In this document: positions 34,044 through 43,811 of the stretch, in pieces
Position numbering within the stretch: the stretch's first letter is position 1
Layout of the letters: each line of letters opens with the position of its first letter
Assembly: GCF_000473245.1 (NCBI RefSeq)
Contig: NC_022524.1
Span: forward strand, 2,814,501-2,878,500
DNA: 64,000 bases
Direction of reading: 5' to 3'
Source: Bacillus infantis NRRL B-14911
Lineage (GTDB): Bacteria; Bacillota; Bacilli; Bacillales; Cytobacillaceae
Notes under the pieces: generated by a model
Databases searched by the model: none
What the model was told of the DNA's origin: nothing
Seen by the model: only the letters and a program-made list of their open reading frames with translations
Made by a program: the position numbers and the translations under genes

Positions 34044-35039
34044 TTAGTTGATAAATTCCTTATCAATAAAGTTCGAGAAATCAGGTTTCTCTTTCAGGAA
34101 CTTTAATGCATAAGAAGAGTCTGCAAATGCCTGGACTGTATCCTCATCCACTTCATAAGTAAAGCCAATGCGTTCCCAGGCTTTGTCTACAACTGACTTT
34201 TCCAGCTCCTGGCCAGTAACCTCTTTAATATCCTTGATTGTGATTTCCTTTGCCTGCTCTGGATTCTCTGTAATATATTTCACAGCATCCTTGTGGGCTT
34301 CGACAATCTTTTGGATAACTTCAGGATTATCTTCAATTGCTTTTCCTGATGTTACCATGACAGACGCCGGCAGGGTTTCCCCGAAAGCGACTTCATCCCA
34401 GCCGATGACAACATTAGCATCGGTTTCTTCTTCAATTACTGCAGCCCATGGTTCAGGAGCAACCGCTACATCAATCTTGCCGGATTTCAGCATATTGGCA
34501 TATTGTGCCGGATTTCCAGTCAGGTGTTTCATTGTTCCGCCGATCCTTTCGGATGTGATGCCGGACTCTTCCAGGTAAGTTTCGTATTGAACATCATGTG
34601 TACATCCGACTGCAGGCGTAATATACGTTTTCCCCGCAAAATCAGCTGCTGTCTTGATGCCGCTGTCTTTACTTGCCAGAACAACTGTGCCGCCTGTAGA
34701 AGCTCCGGCAATCAGCTTAACATCTGCTCCAGTAGAATAATTATTCATCGCAGGTCCGGGACCGACCAGACCGGCATCCAAATCACCTGTTTTGAGCGCA
34801 GTCATAAACTGGCCACCATCCGCAAAAGTCTTATATTCGATCGTTGTTCCATCTCCAAGGCGCTTCTGGAAGAAGCCCTGGTCCTTTGCAACCATCGCAG
34901 GCACATGGTTGATATTCGGGAAGTAGCCGATAACGATTTTTTCTTTAGAGCCCGAGCTGTTTTCTGAGGATCCGCAGCCTGAGAGGATCCCAGCAGCTGT
35001 CAATAATGACGCCATGAAGATAAAGGCTTTCTTTTTCAT
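34044..35039 (-). CDS. ABC transporter substrate-binding lipoprotein, SsuA/TauA/NrtA type
   Basis: 331-residue lipoprotein. The signal peptide ends in ILSGC with Cys22 as lipidation site, followed by a Ser-rich linker. IVIGYFPNINHVPAMVAKDQGFF, DAGLVGPGPAMNNY and DVAVAPEPWAAV are typical of the NMT1/SsuA-like periplasmic fold for sulfonates, nitrate or taurine. It is the last gene of a three-gene importer, 11 bp after the permease. Sulfonate is favoured because a putative sulfate exporter follows, but this is inference. Confidence 0.87.
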   Translation of the reverse strand: MKKKAFIFMASLLTAAGILSGCGSSENSSGSKEKIVIGYFPNINHVPAMVAKDQGFFQKRLGDGTTIEYKTFADGGQFMTALKTGDLDAGLVGPGPAMNNYSTGADVKLIAGASTGGTVVLASKDSGIKTAADFAGKTYITPAVGCTHDVQYETYLEESGITSERIGGTMKHLTGNPAQYANMLKSGKIDVAVAPEPWAAVIEEETDANVVIGWDEVAFGETLPASVMVTSGKAIEDNPEVIQKIVEAHKDAVKYITENPEQAKEITIKDIKEVTGQELEKSVVDKAWERIGFTYEVDEDTVQAFADSSYALKFLKEKPDFSNFIDKEFIN

Positions 35040-35050
35040 TTTATTTCCCC

Positions 35051-35812
35051 CTATTTGTTATTTTCAAGTCCCCATCTTTCAAGTACCGATTTTTCAATAC
35101 GCTGGAAAATCAGCTGGTCCACAATGGAACCAATGACCCCGATAATAATCATGACGGCGATTACAAGGCTCATGTCCCCGAAATCAGAAGCATATCTCAG
35201 CGTATACCCGAGTCCCGGACCCGTGCTGAGCAGTTCCCCTGCCATCAATGCACGCCATGCGAATGCCCATGCAAGCCTTGCCCCTGTCACGACATATGGG
35301 ATTGAGGCTGGGAAGATGACTCTTGTGAACAAGTCGATCCCTGAGGAGCCCATTGTCTGTGCCGCACGAATGAACAATGGTGAAACATTCTTGATTCCGA
35401 CCCTCATATTCAGGGTCATGACAAAAGTGCCGCCAAGAATGACAACAAAGATGACAGACACTTCATTTAAGCCGAACCACATGATCGCAAGCGGCAGCCA
35501 GACGATGCTCGGTACGCTTTGGAGCGCAAGGATGACGGTGCCCAGTGTTTCATCGGCCGTCTTTGATTTGGCAAGCAGAATCCCGAGGGCCGAGCCCAGC
35601 ACTAGACTGATGCCAAGGCCAATAAGCAGTCTCCTGAAGCTGGCCGCAAGATCATAAAGAAGTGTTTTATCACTGATTCCTGTCACGAGTGATTGGAACA
35701 CATCAGTCGGCGATGGAAGGATGGTCGGCAGCCACAGGCCCATCCTTGAGCCCAGCTCCCATAAGCCAATGACCATTGCAAAGAAGATGATTCGTTTAAT
35801 TGCTGGTTTCAT
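35051..35812 (-). CDS. ABC transporter permease, SsuC/TauC type
   Basis: 253-residue permease with six hydrophobic segments. The ATPase-docking loop is ASFRRLLIGLGISLVLGSALG upstream and RAAQTMGSSGIDLFTRVIFP in the middle, both standard for the nitrate/sulfonate/taurine (NitT/TauT) group. Its start overlaps the end of the ATPase gene by 17 bp, which implies translational coupling. Confidence 0.9.
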   Translation of the reverse strand: MKPAIKRIIFFAMVIGLWELGSRMGLWLPTILPSPTDVFQSLVTGISDKTLLYDLAASFRRLLIGLGISLVLGSALGILLAKSKTADETLGTVILALQSVPSIVWLPLAIMWFGLNEVSVIFVVILGGTFVMTLNMRVGIKNVSPLFIRAAQTMGSSGIDLFTRVIFPASIPYVVTGARLAWAFAWRALMAGELLSTGPGLGYTLRYASDFGDMSLVIAVMIIIGVIGSIVDQLIFQRIEKSVLERWGLENNK

Positions 35813-36584
35813 TGGCTAATTCCTCGCTTACGACTTTATCGATTTCCTTTTTTAGATAGCTCATAATATGATCTTCTATTTCAAGCATTTCCTTTTTATA
35901 TTGGTCTCTTGGCCGGGGGAGATCCACCGTGATGTCCTGGAGGATCGTTCCCGGCTTGGTGCCCATCACTATGATGCGGTCAGAGAGCTTAATAGATTCG
36001 GAGATGCTGTGGGTCACAAAGAGAATCGTTTTCTTTGTCTCCATCCAGATCTTTTCAAGCTGCTGGTGAAGCCTTGATCTTGTTTGTTCATCTAGGGCCC
36101 CAAAGGGTTCATCCATGAGCAGGATCTCAGGATTCATGGCCAGGGCCCGCGCAATTGAGACCCTTTGCTGCATGCCGCCGGACAGTTCATGCGGATAATG
36201 GCCGGGATATTTGCCGAGCTGAACCATCTGCAGATATCTGAGTGCTGTCTCCTTAGCCGCACTCTTTGACATTTCCTTTTTCAACGGGAATGTCACATTT
36301 TCCAGTACATTCAGCCATGGAAATAATGCGGCCTGCTGGAAAACCATCCCCCTGTCCCTGCCCGGCTTTGTCACCTTCTGCTGATCGATCAGGACACTGC
36401 CGCTCGTCGCTGAGGTAAGGCCTGCCACAATATTCAGCAGTGTTGATTTACCGCAGCCGGAAGGACCGAGGATCGATATAAACTGGCCTTTTTCAATGCT
36501 CAGGTTTATATCCTTAAGCACATCTGCGGCCATGCCGTTTTTATCAAAATACTGTTTATTTACAGATTGAACATCAATAAACAC
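35796..36584 (-). CDS. ABC transporter ATP-binding protein, SsuB/TauB type
   Basis: 262-residue ATPase. Walker A is GPSGCGKST (about residues 40-48), the signature LSGGMQQRVSIARAL and Walker B ILLMDEPFGALD. The sequence pattern FPWLNVLENVTFPL is typical of NitT/TauT ATPases. First gene of the importer operon. A strong promoter (36638-36665) lies upstream. Confidence 0.92.
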   Translation of the reverse strand: MFIDVQSVNKQYFDKNGMAADVLKDINLSIEKGQFISILGPSGCGKSTLLNIVAGLTSATSGSVLIDQQKVTKPGRDRGMVFQQAALFPWLNVLENVTFPLKKEMSKSAAKETALRYLQMVQLGKYPGHYPHELSGGMQQRVSIARALAMNPEILLMDEPFGALDEQTRSRLHQQLEKIWMETKKTILFVTHSISESIKLSDRIIVMGTKPGTILQDITVDLPRPRDQYKKEMLEIEDHIMSYLKKEIDKVVSEELANETSN

Positions 36585-36637
36585 AGAAAACCACCTATTC
36601 TAAGAAATCTTATTATAATACTCGGATATAGTATGTA

Positions 36638-36665
36638 ATTATAATGTATTCACCGGGCATGTCAA
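36638..36665 (-). promoter_or_regulatory. Sigma-A promoter of the SsuBCA-like operon
   Basis: On the minus strand TTGACA (36660-36665) and TATAAT (36638-36643) with a 16-bp spacer: both hexamers perfect. Transcription should start near 36631. A TAAGA/TCTTA dyad lies at 36601-36612 in the leader and could be an operator. Confidence 0.8.
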
Positions 36666-36747
36666 GCTTTCAGAATAAATTTAAAACCCATAATAAATTA
36701 ACGGCATAAACCAAGCATGGCAGAGTATTTCAGCAGCTGGAGAATGG

Positions 36748-36784
36748 AAAAAAATAAGCCTCCCCCTTAATCGGGAGAGGCTTT
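36748..36784 (-). terminator. Terminator of the trp operon
   Basis: On the minus strand AAGCCTCTCCC pairs with GGGGGAGGCTT, followed by ATTTTTTT. It lies 4 bp past the trpA stop. Confidence 0.9.
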
Positions 36785-36787
36785 TCA

Positions 36788-37576
36788 TTATGGCTGAAAG
36801 GCATTTTCCTTTTTGGAAGCTTTAATGAGCTTCTCGATTTCTTCAAGATTATTTTCTTCAAAAAGCTGGACGATTTTGCTTCCGACGATCACACCGTCGC
36901 AGATTTGATTCATAGCCTTGACATGTTCGGGGGTTGAGATGCCGAATCCAGCGAGCACGGGCAGCCTGCTTACACTCTTTACCTTTTGCAAATGCTCCTG
37001 AAGCTCTCCGGAAAAATCTCTCCTTGCACCCGTTGTCCCTTTGACTGTGACCGCATATAAAAAGCCATTTCCCTTTTCCGAAATTTGCTGTATCCGCTCA
37101 ATCGGGCTTGTCAATGTAGCAAGCCTGATGATTTCAAGGCCGTCCCTTTCTGCATGGGGTGCAATCAGATCTTCTTCTTCAGGAGGGAGATCTGGAAGGA
37201 TCAGGCCGTCTACACCAGCCTTGCTTGCTTCCATTGTAAACCGTTCGATTCCATAAGCCATGACTGGATTTACATAAGTCATGATAATGATAGGGATATG
37301 GACGATCGGCCTGATCGTTTTCAAGGTTTCAAGGACTGTTTTAAGCGTAGTCCCTTCTTTCAGCGAGCGGATTCCCGCCTTTTCGATGACCGGGCCGTCC
37401 GCTACCGGGTCCGAAAAGGGAATGCCGACTTCTACAGCTGTGGCACCGCATTTTTCAAGAAACGTGATTTTGTCCCCCAGTGTGGCAAGCCCGCCATCTC
37501 CTGCCATAATATAAGGGATAAAGGCCTTTTCCTCTTTTTCTTTCAAAAGGCGGAACACTTTTTCAATTCTATTCAT
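36788..37576 (-). CDS. trpA: Tryptophan synthase alpha subunit
   Basis: Cleaves indole-3-glycerol phosphate to indole, which is channelled to TrpB. The 262-residue TIM barrel has the catalytic Glu49 and Asp60 in [12 protein letters not shown], the mobile loop region TLTSPIERI, and the phosphate-binding loops [13 protein letters not shown] and [11 protein letters not shown]. It overlaps trpB by 8 bp and is last in the operon. Confidence 0.97.
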   Translation of the reverse strand: MNRIEKVFRLLKEKEEKAFIPYIMAGDGGLATLGDKITFLEKCGATAVEVGIPFSDPVADGPVIEKAGIRSLKEGTTLKTVLETLKTIRPIVHIPIIIMTYVNPVMAYGIERFTMEASKAGVDGLILPDLPPEEEDLIAPHAERDGLEIIRLATLTSPIERIQQISEKGNGFLYAVTVKGTTGARRDFSGELQEHLQKVKSVSRLPVLAGFGISTPEHVKAMNQICDGVIVGSKIVQLFEENNLEEIEKLIKASKKENAFQP

Positions 37577-38777
37577 CCTTCTTCCCTCCTAATCTGGCTT
37601 TCACCGTTTCTACGTCCTTGTCCCCCCGCCCTGACAGGCAGACGGCAATTCCTTCACTATTATTCATCGTCCCTGCAAGCTTTAAGGCAAAAGCTACAGC
37701 ATGGGCGCTTTCGAGTGCCGGAATGATTCCTTCTAGCCTGCACAGCAGCTTAAGCGCTTCAAGAGCTTCCTCATCTGTGATAGATTCATAGACTGCCCTG
37801 CCAGTATCCTTAAGATAGCTGTGCTCAGGTCCTACTCCCGGATAATCGAGGCCTGCCGAGATGGAATGTGCTTCCTGAATCTGGCCGTCCTCATCCTGCA
37901 GCAGATACATAAGGGCTCCGTGGAGCACACCAGGTTTTCCTTTAGTCAATGATGCCGCATGGTTTCCGGTATCTACCCCAAGGCCTGCTGCTTCCACACC
38001 ATACATGCGGACACTCTTGTCTTTTATGAAAGGATAAAACATCCCCATGGAATTGCTTCCCCCTCCGATGCAGGCTACAACCGCATCCGGGAGCTTTCCT
38101 TCTTTTTCAAGATACTGCTGCTTCGTTTCAGCCCCAATCACGCTTTGGAAGTCCCTAACAATCATCGGGAATGGATGGGGCCCCATCACAGAGCCGAGTA
38201 TATAGTGTGTGTCTGATACATTGGCTACCCAGTAGCGCAGCGCTTCATTGACTGCGTCTTTCAATGTGCTGCTGCCTGAGCTGACACCGACGACCTTCGC
38301 TCCCAGTAGTTCCATCCTGAATACATTCAGTGCCTGCCTTCTGATATCCTCTTCCCCCATATAAATGACGCATTCAAGATTCAGCAGGGCACAGACGGTT
38401 GCAGTGGCTACGCCATGCTGCCCTGCCCCAGTTTCTGCAACGATTTTCTTCTTCCCCATGCGGACTGCCAATAAAGCCTGGCCGATCGTATTATTGATTT
38501 TATGAGCGCCGGTATGGTTTAAATCCTCCCTTTTCAGGAAAATCTTAGCCCCTCCTGCATGCTTCGTCAGGTTTTCGGCAAAATAAAGCGGCGTTTCCCG
38601 GCCAACATAGTCTTTCAGAAGACTGTTCAGTTCCTTTGTAAAGCTTTCATCCTGGAGGGCCTTTTTATATTCTTCCTCCAGTTCTGTAACTGCCTGCATA
38701 AGTGTTTCGGGCACATATCTTCCACCGTATATGCCGAAATGCCCTTTTTCATCTGGCATCGTATAGACTGCTGTCAT
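37569..38777 (-). CDS. trpB: Tryptophan synthase beta subunit
   Basis: PLP enzyme that joins indole and serine to tryptophan, 402 residues. The PLP Lys93 is in [27 protein letters not shown] contains the catalytic Glu and the substrate carboxylate loop; [10 protein letters not shown] binds the PLP phosphate. Standard length. It overlaps trpF by 4 bp upstream and trpA by 8 bp downstream. Confidence 0.97.
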   Translation of the reverse strand: MTAVYTMPDEKGHFGIYGGRYVPETLMQAVTELEEEYKKALQDESFTKELNSLLKDYVGRETPLYFAENLTKHAGGAKIFLKREDLNHTGAHKINNTIGQALLAVRMGKKKIVAETGAGQHGVATATVCALLNLECVIYMGEEDIRRQALNVFRMELLGAKVVGVSSGSSTLKDAVNEALRYWVANVSDTHYILGSVMGPHPFPMIVRDFQSVIGAETKQQYLEKEGKLPDAVVACIGGGSNSMGMFYPFIKDKSVRMYGVEAAGLGVDTGNHAASLTKGKPGVLHGALMYLLQDEDGQIQEAHSISAGLDYPGVGPEHSYLKDTGRAVYESITDEEALEALKLLCRLEGIIPALESAHAVAFALKLAGTMNNSEGIAVCLSGRGDKDVETVKARLGGKKDE

Positions 38778-39403
38778 TTTAATTCCTCCTCATTTTTGAG
38801 CGCATTTTTTGCTTCTGCTATAAATTCCGCAATCAGGGCGGGATCTTTTTTTCCGTCCTTTTCCACGCCGCTGCTGACATCAGCCATAAAAGGCGCTGCC
38901 TTACGGATTGCTTCTCTTGCATTTTCTGGATTCAAACCGCCTGCAAGGATTACTTTTTTACCGCCAAAATCCCTGCCTTCAAGAATACTCCAGTCAAAGG
39001 CGATTCCGTTCCCGCCCCTGTATTTTCCCTTTGGGCTGTCCAGGAGGATATAATCACAAGGATATTCCGCAATCCGGGCAAGATCTTCCTCGCCTTGCAC
39101 ACTCAGGGCTTTAATGACTGGCAGATTGATGCCTGCACAGAATTCCGGAGTCTCATCACCATGAAGCTGGACCATATCCAATCCGGCAATTTCCGCCGTT
39201 TTTTCAATTATTTCTTTGGATTCATTAACAAAGACGCCAATCTTCAGGGGCCCGCCGGGAAGCTTTGCTATTATTTCGGCCGCTTCCTCAGGCGCGATGC
39301 GGCGCCTGCTTTCGGCAAAAACAAATCCTAATGCATCGGCCCCGCTTTTGGCTGCATAAAGACCGTTCTCCAGATCAGTGATGCCGCAGATTTTCACCTT
39401 CAT
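38774..39403 (-). CDS. trpF: Phosphoribosylanthranilate isomerase
   Basis: Amadori rearrangement of N-phosphoribosyl-anthranilate. The 209-residue barrel has the catalytic Cys6 in [22 protein letters not shown], the general-acid Asp in [15 protein letters not shown] and the phosphate loop [14 protein letters not shown]. It overlaps both neighbours by 4 bp (ATGA), so translation is coupled. Confidence 0.96.
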   Translation of the reverse strand: MKVKICGITDLENGLYAAKSGADALGFVFAESRRRIAPEEAAEIIAKLPGGPLKIGVFVNESKEIIEKTAEIAGLDMVQLHGDETPEFCAGINLPVIKALSVQGEEDLARIAEYPCDYILLDSPKGKYRGGNGIAFDWSILEGRDFGGKKVILAGGLNPENAREAIRKAAPFMADVSSGVEKDGKKDPALIAEFIAEAKNALKNEEELK

Positions 39404-40188
39404 GGGATCCGCACCTCCTTTAAAGGAAGCTTCATGCCGCTGAGCGATGATTCAAGATCAGAGGCTTTCATGAAGGTTTCCCCGACAAGGATGCCTCCTG
39501 CCCCTGCAGAGACTGCTCTTTTAGCATCCTCGACCGTTTTCATGCCGCTTTCGCTGATCAGAAATGCACCTGATTCTCTAATTGCCGGAGCGAGGCTTTC
39601 TGTAACAGAGAGATTTACATTAAATGTCCGCAAATCACGGTTGTTAACCCCTATCAGCCTGCTGCCTGCTGCGATCGCTCTTTCTGCTTCCCCCTCATTG
39701 TGAACCTCTACCAGTACCTCAAGATCCAAACTGGAAGCATACTGGTACAGCTCATTCATCTGCCCTTCCCCAAGCGCTGCCGCGATCAACAGAATGATAT
39801 CGGCCCCTGCACTTTTTGCTTTGGCAATTTGAATATTATCAATCATAAAATCCTTGCAGAGAATCGGGACATCGACAGCGCCTCTGACTGCTGCCAGGTC
39901 CTCAAAACTTCCTTTAAAAAAGGACGTGTCAGTTAATACGGAAATAGCATCGGCACCATATTCAACATATTTGGCAGCCTGTTCGGCCGGTGATGCATCC
40001 ATGCTAATATCGCCTTTTGAAGGCGAAGCCCGCTTGAATTCGGCAATGATGCTCAAATGTTCGGCTGCTTCAAGTCTGGAAATGAGAGACCGTTTTGGTG
40101 TTTCAGGGATCTCAGGCAGCCCAAAAGCTTTCAGCCTTGCAACTTCCCGTTTTTTTTCTTCGATAATTTTATCTAAAATGGTCGCCAT
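39400..40188 (-). CDS. trpC: Indole-3-glycerol phosphate synthase
   Basis: Closes the indole ring from carboxyphenylamino-deoxyribulose phosphate. The 262-residue protein shows IIAEFKRASPSKG (catalytic Glu and Lys), SVLTDTSFFKGS, ILCKDFMID, VEVHNEGEAERA and the phosphate loop ISESGMKT. A 1-bp gap separates it from trpD, and it is separate from trpF, as usual in Gram-positive bacteria (fused in E. coli). Confidence 0.97.
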   Translation of the reverse strand: MATILDKIIEEKKREVARLKAFGLPEIPETPKRSLISRLEAAEHLSIIAEFKRASPSKGDISMDASPAEQAAKYVEYGADAISVLTDTSFFKGSFEDLAAVRGAVDVPILCKDFMIDNIQIAKAKSAGADIILLIAAALGEGQMNELYQYASSLDLEVLVEVHNEGEAERAIAAGSRLIGVNNRDLRTFNVNLSVTESLAPAIRESGAFLISESGMKTVEDAKRAVSAGAGGILVGETFMKASDLESSLSGMKLPLKEVRIP

Positions 40189-40189
40189 C

Positions 40190-41215
40190 TTATATCACCT
40201 CTTGTTTGAACTTGCTGCCGGCGTTAACCAGGAGTTCAAGCTTCTCCAGTGCAGCACCGCTGTCAATGCTTACTGCAGCAAGCTTGATTCCCTCCTGGAT
40301 GGTATCCGCTTTTCCGCCGGCGAAAATGCCAATCCCGCTGTTCAGCAGGACAGTATCACGATATGCCCCTTTTTCGCCGCTGAGCACCTTCCGCAGGATT
40401 TCCGCATTTTCCTTTGAATCTCCGCCACGTATTTCTTCATTATTATATATGCCAAGCCCAGTCTCTTCAGGCCGGAGGATTTGCTGTGTAATCTTCCCGT
40501 TGTCAAGGATAGCCAAATGGTTCTCTCCCTGGAGGGAAGCTTCGTCCATGTATCCGGCACCGTTCAATACAACCGCTCTTTTACGCCCCAGTTCATTGAG
40601 TACCTCTGCAAACATGGAAAGCAAATCCCTTCTGTAGATCCCCAGAAGCTGTGAATCAAGCTCCATCGGATTGGTGAGAGGCCCAATCAGGTTGAAAATC
40701 GTCGGAATCCTTAAATCCTTCCTTACCTTCATGATCCTTTTGATCTGAGGATGAACATGCGGTGCATAAAGAAAGGCAATGCCAATTTCCTGGAGGATTT
40801 CTTCAAGACGCTCCGGCGCCAGGTTCAGGTTGATCCCCAAGTGCTCCAGGACATCAGCGCTCCCAGTCTTACTGGACACGCTCCTGTTTCCATGCTTGGC
40901 AACAGGGATTCCCGCTCCTGCGATGACAAATGCACTGGTTGAGCTGATATTGAAGCTTTTTGATCCATCCCCGCCAGTCCCGCAATTGTCCAGGGCTCCG
41001 GGAATTTTCTTTTCAAACCTAAGGCTTCTGCCCCTTAAGCCTTTCACCAGCGCTGCGATTTCAGCAACCGTTTCTCCCTTTGTTTTCAGCCCGACCAGGA
41101 AAGCCGCAATTTCACTGTCTGTCACCTCTTCGGACAGCAGGTGGGCCATCGCCTCCATCATCTCTGATTCCGTCAGTTCCGTCCGTTCAGATAAGCGTTC
41201 CAGTATGTGCCTCAT
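40190..41215 (-). CDS. trpD: Anthranilate phosphoribosyltransferase
   Basis: Transfers phosphoribose from PRPP to anthranilate. 341 residues with the PRPP motif DNCGTGGDGSKSFNISS, AKHGNRSVSSKTGSADVLE and FNLIGPLTNP. AAGGAG precedes the ATG at 41215, which lies inside the 3' end of trpG (29-bp overlap), an unusually long overlap for this operon. Confidence 0.96.
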   Translation of the reverse strand: MRHILERLSERTELTESEMMEAMAHLLSEEVTDSEIAAFLVGLKTKGETVAEIAALVKGLRGRSLRFEKKIPGALDNCGTGGDGSKSFNISSTSAFVIAGAGIPVAKHGNRSVSSKTGSADVLEHLGINLNLAPERLEEILQEIGIAFLYAPHVHPQIKRIMKVRKDLRIPTIFNLIGPLTNPMELDSQLLGIYRRDLLSMFAEVLNELGRKRAVVLNGAGYMDEASLQGENHLAILDNGKITQQILRPEETGLGIYNNEEIRGGDSKENAEILRKVLSGEKGAYRDTVLLNSGIGIFAGGKADTIQEGIKLAAVSIDSGAALEKLELLVNAGSKFKQEVI

Positions 41216-41798
41216 AGCTATTCTCCTTCCTGATTTCCGATAAAAAGTTTGCCAGCATCCTTTTTCCGTTTATCGTCCCGACTGATTCCGGGTGAAACTG
41301 AAGGCCGAAGAGCGGGTAGTCTTCATGTTTGATGGCCATGATTTCCTGATCATCCATCGATCTCGCCAGCACCTTGAATTGTGCCGGAAGCGTTCCGGTC
41401 TGGATGACAAGTGAGTGATATCTCATGATATCGATGGGCTGCTCCATGTATTGAAACAAATAAGAGCCGGTATGCTTAAGCTTTGATGTTTTTCCATGCA
41501 TAATTCTGGAAGCCTTCTCGATACTGGCACCGAATGCCTGGCCAATGGCCTGATGTCCCAGGCAAATCCCGAGGATCGGGATTCTGCTGCAGAATTCCTG
41601 GATCAGATTTATGCAAATGCCTGCGTTTTCCGGCCGGCCGGGACCCGGAGACAATACAATGGCTTCAGGTTTCATGCTGCCTATTTCATCAAGGCTGATC
41701 TTGTCGTTCCGGACAACCTTTATTTCTTCGCCAAGCTCTCCCAAATACTGATACAGGTTATACGTAAATGAATCGTAGTTATCAATTAATAAAATCAT
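41187..41798 (-). CDS. trpG: Anthranilate synthase glutamine amidotransferase subunit
   Basis: Class I amidotransferase that supplies ammonia to TrpE. 203 residues with the oxyanion loop LSPGPGRPENAG, the nucleophile Cys79 in GICLGHQAIG and the His-Glu pair in FHPESVGT. In B. subtilis this subunit lies in the folate operon (pabA) and serves both pathways; here it sits directly after trpE, overlapping it by 17 bp, so the operon is self-sufficient. It could still also serve PabB. Confidence 0.95.
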   Translation of the reverse strand: MILLIDNYDSFTYNLYQYLGELGEEIKVVRNDKISLDEIGSMKPEAIVLSPGPGRPENAGICINLIQEFCSRIPILGICLGHQAIGQAFGASIEKASRIMHGKTSKLKHTGSYLFQYMEQPIDIMRYHSLVIQTGTLPAQFKVLARSMDDQEIMAIKHEDYPLFGLQFHPESVGTINGKRMLANFLSEIRKENSYEAHTGTLI

Positions 41799-43185
41799 CT
41801 TGATCCTCCAAAAATGCCCTTAATTTATGAATGGTTTCTTCATACTCTTTTTCGGGCACCGAGTCATGTACGATGCCTGCCCCAGCCTGGATGTAGGCCT
41901 TATTCCCCTTTATCAGCATGGTGCGGATCGCAAGCGCGAAGTCCATACTGCCTCCCGCAGAAAAATAGCCGATCGCCCCTGAATAAACACCCCGCTTGTA
42001 TTCCTCCAGTTCATTAATAATTTCCATCGCCCTTATTTTCGGTGCGCCTGATACTGTCCCTGCCGGCAGGCAGGCAGCAAGTGAATCTGCGGGTGAATAA
42101 TCCGGCTTCAGCTTTCCGGATACCTCAGAAACCAAATGGATGACATGCCTGAATTTCTCGGCTTGCATGTATTTCTCTATCTTTACTGAACCGAATTCGC
42201 AAACCCTGCCAAGGTCATTTCTGCCAAGGTCCAGGAGCATCCGGTGCTCGGCAAGCTCTTTTTCATCGTTCAAAAGGTCGGCTGACAGCCTCTCATCTTC
42301 TTCCTCGTCCTTTCCCCTAGGCCTTGTTCCGGCAATGGGGTTCGTGGTTACTTTGTCAGAATCTGCCTTGATCAGGCTTTCCGGAGATGCACCGGCGACT
42401 GCATATTCACCAAAATTCAGAAAATACATATATGGTGAAGGATTCTGAATACGGAGCCTGCGGTAGAACGAGAACGGATCTCCTTCAATGTCTGCCTGCA
42501 TACGCTGTGAAAGCACCACCTGGAAGATATCTCCCTGGATGATATACTCTTTGGCTTTCTTTACCTTTTCAACAAAAGACTCTTTCGTTTCTGAAGCCGA
42601 GTACCTTGATATCTTTATACCGCTGTCAGAAGGACCGGCAGAGCCTTCTTCTATTTCCTTTCTCCGTCCGGCAATCCTGTGCCTTAGGCTCTCTTCTGTC
42701 GTATCGGGTGTCAGAGAGGTGCCGATCAGGTAAACTTTCTGTTCAGCATGGTCATAGACAGCCATGATTTCAAAGAACATCAGATGCACATCCGGAACTC
42801 CCAATTCATCTTTTGGGATACTTCCGATATCCTCATACTGCCTGATGCTGTCGTACCCGACATAGCCCACCGCTCCTCCTGCTAGGGGAAAGGGTGCATG
42901 CATGGGTATTTCAGGAAGCAGTTTTTTTACCATTTCAAGGGCAGGCTCCTCCAATTCGGTTTCTTCTCCTCCCTTGATCAGAATGCTTTTGCCGCCATTC
43001 CCCTTTAATTCAAATACAGGATCTGCACCGATAAACGAATATCTTCCTGAGCGCTCATGCTTCAGCGAACTTTCAAGCAGGAATTTTTTTTCCCCGCTGA
43101 TCCGCTGATAAATGCTGATGGGCGTCAGTATATCACCTTCCAGTTCTTCAATCAGAATGCCTGGTACTGTCTCTGCTCTGCTCAT
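41782..43185 (-). CDS. trpE: Anthranilate synthase component I
   Basis: Chorismate to anthranilate, first committed step of tryptophan synthesis. The frame opens at 43290 inside the leader RNA, but the ATG at 43185 has AGGAGG about 8 bp upstream, giving 467 residues. LLESS at 36-40 is part of the tryptophan feedback-inhibition site. The C-terminal chorismate-binding domain has FQVVLSQRM, GASPESLI, PIAGTRPRG, HRMLLDLGRNDLGRV and PAGTVSGAPKIRAMEI. First gene of trpEGDCFBA, behind two T-box leaders. Confidence 0.97.
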   Translation of the reverse strand: MSRAETVPGILIEELEGDILTPISIYQRISGEKKFLLESSLKHERSGRYSFIGADPVFELKGNGGKSILIKGGEETELEEPALEMVKKLLPEIPMHAPFPLAGGAVGYVGYDSIRQYEDIGSIPKDELGVPDVHLMFFEIMAVYDHAEQKVYLIGTSLTPDTTEESLRHRIAGRRKEIEEGSAGPSDSGIKISRYSASETKESFVEKVKKAKEYIIQGDIFQVVLSQRMQADIEGDPFSFYRRLRIQNPSPYMYFLNFGEYAVAGASPESLIKADSDKVTTNPIAGTRPRGKDEEEDERLSADLLNDEKELAEHRMLLDLGRNDLGRVCEFGSVKIEKYMQAEKFRHVIHLVSEVSGKLKPDYSPADSLAACLPAGTVSGAPKIRAMEIINELEEYKRGVYSGAIGYFSAGGSMDFALAIRTMLIKGNKAYIQAGAGIVHDSVPEKEYEETIHKLRAFLEDQDDFIN

Positions 43186-43223
43186 TATTTTTCCTCCTAT
43201 GCTTTTCTCGGCTCGGCTCCTAT

Positions 43224-43505
43224 AAAAAAAGTCCCCTATACGCACAGGTATTGTGCATATAGAGGACGATATTCCGGACCGCGGTGCCACCTCTGGTTAG
43301 AGCAAGAAATGCTCTCTCTTTTCGGGTGCGCAAGACTTTCAGCCCTGCAGACCCTATCCTGATAACGGCGGAATCCCGTGCATCCCTACTTTTTTTCAGG
43401 ATGCCTCTCACAAGTCCATTCACAATGCTGTTCGTGCCGGCTTCCACCACACCCGGCTCTCTGTAACGAACGAATGCTCTGCTACTCCTCTTGTTCAGCG
43501 ATTTT
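43224..43505 (-). promoter_or_regulatory. Proximal tryptophan T-box riboswitch
   Basis: Minus-strand leader with the T-box AGAGGTGGCACCGCGG (43279-43294) and a terminator GTCCTCTATA/TATAGGGGAC followed by seven T residues (43224-43267). Stem I landmarks GAGGAGTAGCAGAGC and AGAGAGCCGG are present. The specifier context GAATGGACTT places UGG (tryptophan) at 43416-43418. Uncharged tRNA-Trp should favour the antiterminator and transcription of trpE. Confidence 0.93.
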
Positions 43506-43527
43506 TATATTCTTTTTTGTATAACAC

Positions 43528-43800
43528 AAAAAGGGTCCCTCATCCTTATAAAAAGGACGAGAAACCCGTGGTGCCACCTTCATTAGCTGATCAATCAGCT
43601 CACTTTACAGACAGCAGGACAATATTCCTGCCATCTGTCTCTTGTAACGATGAGACTGTTCGCCAAAGCCTACTGCTCAAAAGGGTTCGGTTTGGAGGCT
43701 CGGAAGTCCATTCACGATTGCATCTGCACTGATTCCCACCATTCATCAGCTCTCTAAAGCATCTGCAAAAGTTACTACTCTTCGTCATTGCCGTGCGATA
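43528..43800 (-). promoter_or_regulatory. Distal tryptophan T-box riboswitch
   Basis: First of two tandem T-boxes in transcription order. It has GAAGAGTAGTAAC and AGAGAGCTGATG stem I elements, specifier context GAATGGACTT with UGG at 43708-43710, the T-box AAGGTGGCACCACGG (about 43566-43580) and its own terminator (43528-43567; 13-bp stem and five T residues). Both units must be antiterminated for full trp expression. Confidence 0.93.
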
Positions 43801-43811
43801 TATTGATTATT

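Noticed and set aside
43186-43290. N-terminal extension of TrpE to 43290
   Set aside because: It lies in the T-box antiterminator/terminator region; AGGAGG precedes the ATG at 43185.
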